NCBI RefSeq assembly: GCF_002797395.1
Contig: NZ_KZ454943.1
Coordinates: 1,409,768-1,473,767 of the forward strand
DNA from: Bacillus solitudinis
Lineage (GTDB): Bacteria > Bacillota > Bacilli > Bacillales > Bacillaceae_D
Reading direction: 5' to 3'
Length of the DNA stretch: 64,000 bases
Below, in pieces: positions 56,803 to 64,000 of this stretch. The notes beneath the pieces are model-generated. The model did no database searches. It saw nothing but the letters and a program-made list of their open reading frames with translations, and had not been told where the DNA came from. The position numbers and the translations under genes are program-made. The first letter of the stretch is position 1, and every line of letters begins with the position of its first letter.

Positions 56803-57300
56803 TTACGCCCTTGAATCAAAGGTTGAATGTTTATAATCCGTTGCTTGATCTTCGCGCTCATGTGGTCGTGTATAGCTAATATCCTCTGCACTTGGCATTA
56901 ACAAATCGAGGGAAAGGTTCACAAACCGTAATGATTCTTCTACTAATGATTGATTTCGTTCATTTTGACGTTTGAGAATCGTCACTTCCTGAACTAAAGC
57001 CTTTTGGAGCTTTGCTAAGGTGGATTGCTCATCCTCATTTAATAGTGGCAACATCGCACCAATCGTTACGTCCTCTGTTACCTTTCCCTGTTCGTTGAAA
57101 AACGTTAGAACCTGCTTTTCACGGATAAGCTCAGTTATTCGCAGTTTACTGACTAGCTTTGACTCTTCGCGAACAAGTGTCTCGAGGGCAGACATATCTC
57201 CTTTTTTAATAAAATCCATTTTCTTTATAGCCGCTTCGTTTAATTGTTGATGTACGCGTATTAGTTCAGCTAAAGATTGAATAATTTGCTTAGCAGACAT
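56803..57300 (-). CDS. flgN: FlgN-family chaperone of FlgK and FlgL
   Basis: 165 residues, helical (LAELIRVHQQLNEAAIKK, EESKLVSKLRITELIREKQV). Cytosolic export chaperone for the hook-filament junction proteins encoded downstream. Equals B. subtilis YvyG in position between flgM and flgK. The last ~20 residues (THEREDQATDYKHSTFDSRA type) are polar. Confidence 0.93.
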   Translation of the reverse strand: MSAKQIIQSLAELIRVHQQLNEAAIKKMDFIKKGDMSALETLVREESKLVSKLRITELIREKQVLTFFNEQGKVTEDVTIGAMLPLLNEDEQSTLAKLQKALVQEVTILKRQNERNQSLVEESLRFVNLSLDLLMPSAEDISYTRPHEREDQATDYKHSTFDSRA

Positions 57301-57326
57301 GACTACCCCCTCCTCTCACTTGTTTT

Positions 57327-57587
57327 CTACTTATTCCAATAATCATAGAACTTACTGGCAATCGCTTGAGGAGTGACCTTATAGTCCCCCGACTCAATTT
57401 GCTTTTTTAAGTCTTCTACTTTTTCAAGGCGTGTTTTTTCGATTCGATTTCCCTGCTGCATTTCAAGGGCCTTACTTGAGATTTCAAGCTTATCCCGTTT
57501 TGTGTTGGTTTCCGCTAGTTTTTCTGACTTTTCAACCTGCTTCCGGTATTGATTTTGCTGGACGGATTGATATGGATTAATCTTCAT
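57327..57587 (-). CDS. flgM: FlgM, anti-sigma-D factor
   Basis: 86 residues that hold sigma-D inactive until the hook is complete. N-terminal half disordered (INPYQSVQQNQYRKQVEKSE); C-terminal half with LEKVEDLKKQIESGDYKVTPQAIASKFYDYW, the family's conserved sigma-binding region. It has its own sigma-D-like promoter inside a terminator stem, so it is negatively autoregulated. Confidence 0.96.
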   Translation of the reverse strand: MKINPYQSVQQNQYRKQVEKSEKLAETNTKRDKLEISSKALEMQQGNRIEKTRLEKVEDLKKQIESGDYKVTPQAIASKFYDYWNK

Positions 57588-57643
57588 CTTCTCACCCTTT
57601 CATATACTGTCGTATTTAGTTTATAGCTAATCTTCTACATTTA

Positions 57644-57684
57644 CAAAAAAACGCACCGATATATACTCCTTATATCGGCACGTT
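57644..57684 (-). terminator. Terminator after yvyF
   Basis: On the minus strand AACGTGCCGATATA pairs with TATATCGGTGCGTT (two G-U pairs) around a 7-base loop and is followed by TTTTTTTG. The G-U pairs exist only on the minus strand. The 5' arm contains a sigma-D -10 element. Confidence 0.85.
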
Positions 57685-57698
57685 TTCGGATGATGTTA
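57672..57698 (-). promoter_or_regulatory. Sigma-D promoter of flgM overlapping the terminator
   Basis: TAAC (57695-57698), 15 bases, perfect GCCGATAT (57672-57679). Transcription would begin in the terminator loop, so flgM mRNA would lack the 5' arm and escape termination. Confidence 0.75.
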
Positions 57699-57699
57699 A

Positions 57700-58140
57700 C
57701 TATTTTTTAAAACGATCATTAAGAGAATGGTACGCCGTGAATTTTTCTTTCGCTTCGGCTTTACGTTTTTCTTCTTTTTGTGATTCAAATTGACTTTCGC
57801 GGTCAAGCTTTTCCAGTCCACCTGTAATATTCCCCTTACACGTGGCACAAATTCTGCCTTCTTGAATCAGTTCTCCACATGACTCACATGGATAGCCAAG
57901 CCCAGGAAAGCTCTTCGCAAGTAGGCGACCTTCTCGGACAAATTGATGAATCTGCTCTAGTGGCACTTCCGTTTTTTCATGAAGTTCTCGAATGGAGGCC
58001 ATTCGATTTTGTTTTTTACGCATGAATGTGGAGACCTTTTCGTAATTTTTTTCTTGTTCTGTAAAACAGCTATTACATATGGGCCGAAGTGCCTTAACAA
58101 ATAGCGTTCCACACTTAGGGCAATTTGCTACATCCTTCAT
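57700..58140 (-). CDS. yvyF: YvyF, zinc-finger protein of the flagellar operon
   Basis: 146 residues of the TIGR03826-type flagellar operon family. An N-terminal zinc ribbon (CPKCGTLF, CNSCF), a MarR-like or helical middle (RELHEKTEVPLEQIHQFVREGRL) and a second ribbon (CESCGELIQEGRICATC). GGGGAG before the ATG at 58140 beats the upstream start at 58170. Function unknown. It lies between comFC and flgM, as in B. subtilis. Confidence 0.93.
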   Translation of the reverse strand: MKDVANCPKCGTLFVKALRPICNSCFTEQEKNYEKVSTFMRKKQNRMASIRELHEKTEVPLEQIHQFVREGRLLAKSFPGLGYPCESCGELIQEGRICATCKGNITGGLEKLDRESQFESQKEEKRKAEAKEKFTAYHSLNDRFKK

Positions 58141-58202
58141 TGCTATCTCCCCTCTCTCTTTTATTATCATTATATCGATTTTTGTCGAATATACTAGTGT
58201 AA

Positions 58203-58913
58203 TTATGCTCTTGCTACAGTTATTGAAGCAACTTTACTAATCCCAAACTTCTTTAACGTAACTGCCGCTTGTCTTAGCGTCGTTCCTGTCGTATAAATAT
58301 CATCAATCAGAACAATATTCGATTTTGGTAGAATTACTTCTCTGTTAAGAGAAAAAACTGGGGCAAGAACTTGTTGCACGCGTTCCTGTCTTGTCTTTTT
58401 GCTTTGTTTTGAGTCGAGCTGTCTCACGAGTAAGGGATAAGGTTCTGCCCACCCTTTCATGAAGAGCTCTGCTTGGTTAAAGCCGCGTTCCATTAAGCGC
58501 TCCTCATGTAAGGGAATTGGAACAGGGAGATATTCACTAAACTTTTCGTGATAAACTTTTTTTAGCTTACTAGCAAAGTATGTTGCAATGACCGCATCAC
58601 CACGAAATTTATACATCGTCAGCCATTCCTTCAAAAAAGAATTATACTCAAACAGAGATACATTCCTCTCAAGTAATCCCTTTGTTCGTTCATCTTTTTC
58701 CCAACGAAGGCAATCATAACAAATGCCATCTTGATATTGCTCGGGAGAAAGCTTATCTAGTGAGCGGCTACAAATTTGACAGGCTACTTCCGAGACTGGA
58801 CATAGCTGTTGCTCGCAGCGGTTACACAATCTCGCTTGAGGCTCATGAAGAAACAAAGCTCTCCATGTGGGCTTTTCAGCAAAGCGCTCGTTGCAACATA
58901 AGCAAATTATCAC
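58203..58913 (-). CDS. comFC: ComFC, competence-related phosphoribosyltransferase-like protein
   Basis: Needed for DNA uptake and integration in competence, thought to act with ComFA. 236 residues: cysteine pairs near the N-terminus (CLCC, CNRC, CQIC, CYDC) for zinc, then a PRTase-type domain with the PRPP loop VLIDDIYTTGTTLRQA. The frame opens at 58994, but a GTG at 58913 with AAGGAGGGG upstream overlaps the comFA stop (GTGA) and gives the usual length. Confidence 0.94.
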   Translation of the reverse strand: MIICLCCNERFAEKPTWRALFLHEPQARLCNRCEQQLCPVSEVACQICSRSLDKLSPEQYQDGICYDCLRWEKDERTKGLLERNVSLFEYNSFLKEWLTMYKFRGDAVIATYFASKLKKVYHEKFSEYLPVPIPLHEERLMERGFNQAELFMKGWAEPYPLLVRQLDSKQSKKTRQERVQQVLAPVFSLNREVILPKSNIVLIDDIYTTGTTLRQAAVTLKKFGISKVASITVARA

Positions 58914-60256
58914 AGAAACCCCTCCTTGTTCATTTGCTTGATATGATTTAGAGCTGCACGCATCGCTGTTGTTTTTCCATAATGAAAAAAGCAAATATCT
59001 CCTTGCGGGTAATCCTTGCTTCGACCGACGCGACCGGCTATTTGCACTAATGCCGCTTCTGTGAATACATCCTCTTCTGCACCAAGTACTGCTACATCTA
59101 AATTAGCAATCGTAACACCACGCTCTAAAATGGTTGTCGTTACGAGCAGTTTCAGCTCTCCTTTTCGAAAAGCTTCAAGAGACTGATGGCGCCCTGGGTT
59201 CTTAGCGTGCACAGCTTTATGAGGTAATCCTTCTTTTTCAAGGGCAGTTGAGATTTGTTCTAGAACGTTAATTGAGGGGACAAATAAAAAGACAGGCTTT
59301 TCTTTGCGAGTGGTAAGCCAGTTTAGGACATTGCGGGGGAGCTTTTGCTTTTGTAGTGCTTTCTTCCAATGACCACACCATGAAAAGGTTGGTTCAGGTA
59401 AGGGAAAGCCGTGGTACCGTTTCGGAATTTTAATCACATTGAGATTAGAGGTAACACTTGGGGTGGCACTTAAGTATATTGTTGCTGAGGTAGGCTTTTT
59501 TGCTTGGGCTACAGCATATTGAAGGCTTTTGTCAAAGGAGTACGGAAAGGCATCGACCTCATCGATGATAACAACATCAAATGCGCGATAATAGCGCATC
59601 ACTTGATGAGTTGTAGCAATAATAAACGGAGCTGCAGGGTCTTGGTTCTCACTTCCACCATAAAGAGCAGCGATCGAAACGGAGGGGAACGCTTGCTTTA
59701 AACGTGGTGCTAACTCTTTCACCACATCGGTTCTTGGCGTCGCAAGCAAAACGCGGTCCCCTTTTGAGAATGCATGTTCGAGCCCCTGAAATAACACCTC
59801 TGTTTTTCCAGCACCACAAACAGCCCAGACTAGCAGTGTTTCCTTGGTTTGAATGGCCTCGCTAACCGCTTCGGACGCTTTCATTTGTCCTGAAGATAAC
59901 TCTCCGTCCCAGATAAGGCTTGATTGAATATTACAAGGATCGGGGGTAACTGTTTCAGTCCAGCTGTAGAGATAATCGCAGCTCATTACTTTCCCGAGCG
60001 AAAGACAGTGGCGACAATACGTACAGTCTCGGTTACATCTTGCACAAGGATGCGAGAAAAAGAGCTGCGCATTCTTATTTCCGCAGCGATCACAAAGGCA
60101 CTCGCCATTTGTTGTAAGAAGCGCGGGTTCTTTGTTAAGTTGGCCTTTACTTTCGTAGGTTTCTAAGACATTTTCTGAAAAAGGAAGTTCCTTGCGAAGA
60201 AGTCGCCTACCGTGGAGAAACTGTTCTAGAGAACGAGAAGAAGCTTGCGTGGACAC
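58910..60256 (-). CDS. comFA: ComFA, DNA uptake ATPase
   Basis: DEAD-box-like helicase that drives internalisation of transforming DNA. 448 residues: a zinc module (C53, C55, C58, C71, C74, C78, C81, C84 region), Walker A CGAGKTE (147-153), DEAD-type IIDEVDAF, SAT motif YLSATPS and helicase motif VI in IAGRVGRS. A FlgM/DegU-linked comF operon follows degSU here. In B. subtilis its transcription depends on ComK. Confidence 0.96.
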   Translation of the reverse strand: MSTQASSRSLEQFLHGRRLLRKELPFSENVLETYESKGQLNKEPALLTTNGECLCDRCGNKNAQLFFSHPCARCNRDCTYCRHCLSLGKVMSCDYLYSWTETVTPDPCNIQSSLIWDGELSSGQMKASEAVSEAIQTKETLLVWAVCGAGKTEVLFQGLEHAFSKGDRVLLATPRTDVVKELAPRLKQAFPSVSIAALYGGSENQDPAAPFIIATTHQVMRYYRAFDVVIIDEVDAFPYSFDKSLQYAVAQAKKPTSATIYLSATPSVTSNLNVIKIPKRYHGFPLPEPTFSWCGHWKKALQKQKLPRNVLNWLTTRKEKPVFLFVPSINVLEQISTALEKEGLPHKAVHAKNPGRHQSLEAFRKGELKLLVTTTILERGVTIANLDVAVLGAEEDVFTEAALVQIAGRVGRSKDYPQGDICFFHYGKTTAMRAALNHIKQMNKEGFL

Positions 60257-60302
60257 ATTATCACCTCATCGAAAAAGTTGCAAAGCGGTCTTTTATTCAA
60301 AA

Positions 60303-60341
60303 AAATAAGAGATAACGGATTTAATCCGCTATCTCTTATTT
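60303..60341 (-). terminator. Terminator after degU
   Basis: An 18-bp stem (AAATAAGAGATA-CGGAT and complement, one G-T) with a 3-base loop is followed by TTTTTG. It closes degSU before comFA. Confidence 0.92.
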
Positions 60342-60358
60342 TATCATCTTACACTCAT

Positions 60359-61066
60359 CTAGCGAACGATAACATAGCCTTTTTTAATGGCTTCCACAAC
60401 AGCTTGCGTTCGGTCATTAACGCTCATTTTTTGGAGAATATTACTTACATGGTTTTTAACCGTTTTTTCACTAATAAATAAGGATTCACCAATTGTACGG
60501 TTGCTCTGCCCGTCTGTCATAAGCTGAAGAACTTCACACTCACGACGCGTTAAAATATGCAGTGGCTTGCGATATTCAACTTCACGGAAACCAATAGAAT
60601 CCTCATGTTGATCATCTTCTGTTGCCAGACGACGATATTCTTTAATAAGATTATGTGTAACCTTTGGATGAATATAAGCTCCACCTGATGCAACAACTCT
60701 AACCGCTTCAATTAACGCACCTGCATCCATTTCCTTCAGTAAGTATCCAGACGCACCGGTTTTTAACACATGCGCTACATACGTCTCATCATCATGTATC
60801 GATAAAATTAACACTTTTATGTTAGGGTATGAAGCAATTAACTCACGTGTTGCTTCTACACCATTTACTTTTGGCATATTAATATCCATAAGGATGACGT
60901 CCGGACGGTAATTAGCGACTAAGTCCATCGCTTGCGAACCATCTTCTCCATCAGCGACGACGTCGAAGCCTTCCTCCATTGCTAATATTCGCTTTACACC
61001 TTCGCGAAATAATTCATGGTCATCGATAATCACAATTCGGATTGTTTCTTTTAATGTTTCGTTCAT
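60359..61066 (-). CDS. degU: DegU, response regulator
   Basis: Two-component regulator of exoenzymes, motility, competence and multicellular behaviour. Receiver domain (about 9-125) with the phosphorylated D61 in [11 protein letters not shown], then a LuxR/NarL helix-turn-helix (about 165-230, [15 protein letters not shown]). The frame opens at 61123, but AGGTGG before the ATG at 61066 gives 235 residues, close to the 229 of B. subtilis. Confidence 0.97.
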   Translation of the reverse strand: MNETLKETIRIVIIDDHELFREGVKRILAMEEGFDVVADGEDGSQAMDLVANYRPDVILMDINMPKVNGVEATRELIASYPNIKVLILSIHDDETYVAHVLKTGASGYLLKEMDAGALIEAVRVVASGGAYIHPKVTHNLIKEYRRLATEDDQHEDSIGFREVEYRKPLHILTRRECEVLQLMTDGQSNRTIGESLFISEKTVKNHVSNILQKMSVNDRTQAVVEAIKKGYVIVR

Positions 61067-61115
61067 CCAGATCCACCTCTCCGTAATTTTGACTCTACTA
61101 AATACACTGTTCTGA

Positions 61116-62249
61116 CTAGCCAATCGAAGAAAAAGGTATGTCTATTAACACGACGGTTCCTACATTTACTTTTGATTGAATTGTTAGTTCCCCTTTTAAC
61201 ATCGTTACTCGTTCTTTCATGCCGATTAAACCAAAGGATCCTTCTTTTTTCGAAGACGTGTCAAAACCAACACCATCATCTTTAATTATCATTATAACCT
61301 TTGTTGGCTTGATTTCAATTTTCACTTGGATTTCTGTTGGTTTTGCATGCTTATGGGCATTTTGAACTGCTTCTTGAACGAGTCGGAACAGAGCAATCTC
61401 AAACTTTTGATCTAAGCGACGTTCTTTTCCAAAGTGTCGAAAGGCTATTGGGACTTGAATATGTTCCTCAAATGTTTTTAAGTATTTTTCCAAAGTTGGA
61501 ATGAGACCGAGATCGTCTAAAGCCATTGGTCGTAAGTCGTAAATAATTCTCCTCACTTCAGCAAGGGAGTTTTTTACCATCTTTCGTAGGTCACGAATCT
61601 CATTTAAGGCTTCTTCAATTCCTCTATCATGATAAATTCGTTCAATTAGCTCAGATCGAAGTAAGACATTTGCCATCATTTGAGCAGGACCATCATGAAT
61701 TTCTCGAGAAAGGCGTTTCCGCTCCTCCTCTTGTGCTTCAATAATCTTAAGACCAAATGCTTGCTTTTCTCGTGCATCTTCAAGCACTTCATTTACTTGC
61801 TGCAAATCACTTGAGAGAAAATTAAAAACAACAGACATTTGACTTGCAAGCTGTTCAGCCCGTTCAATCGTGTCTTTTAACGTATGAAGACGACGCTCCG
61901 TACGATCACGGCGTTCACGAAGCTGAACTTCTTCTTGCTGGAGGACAGCTAACTGAATTTGAAAGTTGTTCGCCTGCTCATAGGCACTCTTGACTTCCTC
62001 ACTCGAATACCGGTCAAAAGACTTACTTACCTCTGCTAACCGGGTCCTCGCAAATCGGGCGTGTAGCTGCGTCCTATCTGATTTTTCAATAATGCTAGCA
62101 ACCTTTAAACGGACATCCATTAGTTCTTTTTCAAGAGTATTGTACTCCTGTCTTGACTTCTCCCCTATTTCAAAGATTTGCTCGCGACTCTCTCCCACTG
62201 TATCTAACGTTTTATTTATTATTTTATCTAACGTAGTTTTGTCAAACAA
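61116..62249 (-). CDS. degS: DegS, cytosolic sensor histidine kinase
   Basis: Soluble kinase for DegU with no membrane span. An N-terminal coiled-coil sensor domain (about 1-175), HisKA_3 domain with the phosphorylated H185 in [14 protein letters not shown], then the ATPase domain ([26 protein letters not shown]-type [20 protein letters not shown]). The frame opens at 62291, but a TTG at 62249 with AAGGGTGAT upstream aligns with B. subtilis DegS (377 residues). The end lies 49 bases before degU. Confidence 0.96.
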   Translation of the reverse strand: MFDKTTLDKIINKTLDTVGESREQIFEIGEKSRQEYNTLEKELMDVRLKVASIIEKSDRTQLHARFARTRLAEVSKSFDRYSSEEVKSAYEQANNFQIQLAVLQQEEVQLRERRDRTERRLHTLKDTIERAEQLASQMSVVFNFLSSDLQQVNEVLEDAREKQAFGLKIIEAQEEERKRLSREIHDGPAQMMANVLLRSELIERIYHDRGIEEALNEIRDLRKMVKNSLAEVRRIIYDLRPMALDDLGLIPTLEKYLKTFEEHIQVPIAFRHFGKERRLDQKFEIALFRLVQEAVQNAHKHAKPTEIQVKIEIKPTKVIMIIKDDGVGFDTSSKKEGSFGLIGMKERVTMLKGELTIQSKVNVGTVVLIDIPFSSIG

Positions 62250-62265
62250 GCCTATCACCCTTTTG

Positions 62266-62283
62266 TCGTGACGTAGGTCACGA
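62266..62283 (-). promoter_or_regulatory. Hairpin just upstream of the degS ribosome site
   Basis: A perfect 7-bp inverted repeat TCGTGAC/GTCACGA with a 4-base loop ends only a few bases before AAGGGTGAT. It could affect access to the TTG start. Confidence 0.4.
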
Positions 62284-62507
62284 ATGGTCAAGGAAACATT
62301 TCTTTATTTATTGCTTCATCTAAAAGTTTCCGCTATCCTTATCTTACAACATTTTGTCAAGTAATACTCTTCTTTTCAGTATTATTGACTGCTTTTCTAC
62401 GTTTTTCGAGCACGATAAACAGTGTGGGGTAGAAACCTCGCAACTATCGGTCTAGTCTTTAGAGTAAGCAATTAGGGTTAAGGCTATATAACGAGAACAG
62501 GTATTTG

Positions 62508-62537
62508 TTGACATGTCTATCGTAACAAACCTATATT
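62508..62537 (+). promoter_or_regulatory. Sigma-A promoter of yvyE
   Basis: TTGACA (62508-62513), 18 bases, TATATT (62532-62537), about 50 bases before the ATG. The degS-yvyE gap (62250-62589) holds only this and the degS upstream region. Confidence 0.65.
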
Positions 62538-62589
62538 ACATAATGATTTCTGACATTTGTAAAACTGTCAAAATTTCAAGGAGGCCGCT

Positions 62590-63222
62590 ATGCTAGCAAG
62601 CTACCAAACCGTAAAAGGCAATGGAACACACGAAATTGTTATCCAAAAGTCACGGTTCATTGCTCACTTTATGCGGGCAACGACGGAAGAAGAGGCTCAA
62701 AACTTTATAGAAGGCCTAAAAAAAGAGCACTGGAATGCCAATCACAATTGCTCCGCATACTTAATTGGTGAGCGAGATCACATCCAAAAAGCAAATGACG
62801 ACGGGGAACCCAGCGGAACAGCAGGCGTCCCGATGCTTGAAGTGTTAAAGAAACGTCAGCTAAAGGATACCGTCGTCGTCGTCACCCGCTACTTTGGTGG
62901 GATTAAACTTGGAGCAGGAGGATTGATTCGCGCCTATGGTAGCTCAGTGAGTGAAGGCTTAAACGCTGTCGGGGTCGTGAACTGCCAGCTTATGCAAATC
63001 ATTCATACGAACATCGACTACCACTGGCTCGGCAAGGTAGAAAATGAACTTCGCCAATCCCCCTATCAGCTTAAAGAAATCAGCTACCTCGATCAGGTCG
63101 ATGTCCAAGCCTACGTCGAGGTCGCAAGCGTCGATACGTTTACCGAATGGATGACAAATCTAACGAACGGCCAAGCCACAATTGAAAAGGGCGAGGTTGA
63201 GTATCTAGAAACCGATGTGTGA
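62590..63222 (+). CDS. yvyE: YvyE, YigZ/IMPACT family protein
   Basis: 210 residues of the UPF0029 family. The N-terminal Impact domain has NHNCSAYLIG, DDGEPSGTAGVPMLEVL and VVVTRYFGGIKLGAGGLIRAY; a C-terminal DUF1949 domain follows (about 140-205). AAGGAGG lies 7 bases before the ATG. Homologues take part in translation-related control in eukaryotes. The bacterial role is not settled. Divergent from degS, as in B. subtilis. Confidence 0.95.
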   Translation: MLASYQTVKGNGTHEIVIQKSRFIAHFMRATTEEEAQNFIEGLKKEHWNANHNCSAYLIGERDHIQKANDDGEPSGTAGVPMLEVLKKRQLKDTVVVVTRYFGGIKLGAGGLIRAYGSSVSEGLNAVGVVNCQLMQIIHTNIDYHWLGKVENELRQSPYQLKEISYLDQVDVQAYVEVASVDTFTEWMTNLTNGQATIEKGEVEYLETDV

Positions 63223-63240
63223 GACACGCAGCGTATTCAT

Positions 63241-63281
63241 AGCAGAAAGAGCGCCCATGCAAGTGTGGCGCTCTTTCTGCT
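63241..63281 (+). terminator. Terminator after yvyE
   Basis: A perfect 15-bp stem (AGCAGAAAGAGCGCC and complement) with an 11-base loop. U residues after it are few, so it is very stable but not a textbook terminator. Confidence 0.6.
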
Positions 63282-63337
63282 GCGGGGAGTGGGGAGTGCC
63301 TACGCTGCGGCGTGGAGTGGGAGGCTGGGTGGGCGGT

Positions 63338-64000
63338 TTTCGGCAACTTTGACACTCTTTTCAGCCACTCCGACCGATTTATCAGCAACTTCCCACTCCT
63401 TTTCAGCAACTCTGCCTCCTTTTTCAGCAACTTCTCGGTTTTCGGCAACTTTAACACTTTTTTCAGCCACTCCGACCGATTTATCAGCAACTTCCCTCTC
63501 CTTTTCGGCAACTCTGCCTCCTTTTTCAGCAACTGCTCGGTTTTCGGCAACTTTGACACTCGTTTCAGCCACTTCGACCGATTTATCAGCAACTTCCGCC
63601 TCCTTTTCGGCAACTCCGCCTCCTTTTTCAGCAACTTCTCGGTTTTCGGCAACTTTAACACTCTTTTCAGCCACTCCGACCGATTTATCCGCAACTCCCC
63701 TCTCCTTTTCGGCAACTCCGCCTCCTTTTTCAGCAACTTCTCGGTTTTCGGCAACTTTAACACTTTTTTCAGCCACTCCGACCGATTTATCAGCAACTTC
63801 CCTCTCCTTTTCGGCAACTCTGCCTCCTTTTTCAGCAACTCCTCGGTTTTCGGCAACTTTGACACTCTTTTCAGCCACTCCGACCGATTTATCAGCAACT
63901 TCCCTCTCCTTTTCGGCAACTCCGCCTCCTTTTTCAGCAACTCCTCGGTTTTCGGCAACTTTGGCTCTCTTTTCAGCCACTTCGACCAATTTATCAGCAA
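63338..64000 (-). repeat. 102-bp higher-order tandem repeat running off the right edge
   Basis: The word GACCGAT starts at 63372, 63474, 63576, 63678, 63780, 63882 and in changed form at 63984, always 102 bases apart. Each period is made of five related subunits of 21, 21, 18, 21 and 21 bases that start AGTTGCTGATAAA, AGTGGCTGAAAAG, AGTTGCCGAAAAC, AGTTGCTGAAAAA or AGTTGCCGAAAAG on the minus strand. All lengths are multiples of three, so long frames stay open. One would encode a 34-residue repeat of VADKSVG, VAEKSVK, VAENRE, VAEKGG. No start lies in the window, so coding is possible but not shown. Confidence 0.9.

Noticed and set aside
63338-64000. CRISPR array
   Set aside because: The repeats are directly adjacent, related subunits with no unique spacers, and no cas genes are nearby.
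63140-64000. 286-codon open frame with leucine/lysine repeats on the minus strand
   Set aside because: It overlaps the 3' end of yvyE and its terminator. It exists because the 102-bp repeat keeps several frames open.

Overview
The window comes from the chromosome of a low-GC, Gram-positive, endospore-forming bacterium of the family Bacillaceae. This rests on gene content and order. From left to right it follows the B. subtilis yvc-his-hprK-uvr-minJ-ctpB-ftsEX-cccB-prfB-secA-hpf-flagellin-flg-comF-degSU-yvyE block, nearly all on the minus strand. It also carries Bacillus-type control elements: sigma-D, sigma-W, sigma-B/H and Fur sites, a cre site, a LexA box and FliW/CsrA. The exact species cannot be named from the sequence. 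No rRNA, tRNA, prophage, insertion sequence or CRISPR array was seen.

Layout. 1-2.8 kb: NUDIX hydrolase (cut by the left edge), thioredoxin reductase, TPR protein. 2.8-3.4 kb: a cluster of related hairpins. 3.4-9.9 kb: complete histidine operon hisZGDBHAFI. 10.2-11.6 kb: a lone plus-strand chemoreceptor with a cre-like site. 11.7-14.8 kb: hprK-lgt-ppaX-yvoF. 15.2-16.9 kb: envelope-stress operon yvlBCD with a sigma-W promoter. 17.1-22.8 kb: uvrBA with a LexA box, an Sda-like sporulation checkpoint gene and csbA. 22.8-25.6 kb: minJ and ctpB. 25.9-29.6 kb: Fur-controlled ferric iron ABC transporter. 29.7-34.3 kb: ftsE-ftsX with an EnvC/LytM-type hydrolase, cccB and yvjA. 34.6-34.9 kb: a degenerate tandem array. 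35-38.7 kb: prfB (with its programmed frameshift) and secA. 38.9-40.2 kb: DUF1906 protein and hpf. 40.3-42.7 kb: 5-oxoprolinase pxpBAC. 42.9-44.9 kb: cold-shock protein, a hairpin-rich possible leader and a lipoprotein. 45-58.2 kb: late flagellar genes. 58.2-63.2 kb: comFA/comFC, degS/degU, yvyE. 63.3-64 kb: a strict 102-bp higher-order tandem repeat running off the right edge.

How the parts work together. The flagellar block is the main regulatory unit. DegS/DegU and the anti-sigma factor FlgM sit beside the hook-filament genes (flgK, flgL, fliD), the export chaperones (FlgN, FliS, FliT-like) and flagellin. The flagellin leader carries a textbook CsrA-type hairpin, and fliW-csrA lie just upstream of it. 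Sigma-D-like promoters precede hag, fliD, the gene at 48.7 kb and flgM. The one before flgM is built into a terminator stem. Cell division and wall growth are represented by MinJ, CtpB and FtsEX with its likely hydrolase partner.

I did not find an obviously new multi-gene system. The least explained material is non-coding: two tandem arrays sharing a GTTGCTGATAAA-like core, two hairpin clusters, and a decayed zinc-ribbon gene next to a flagellin 3'-end relic.
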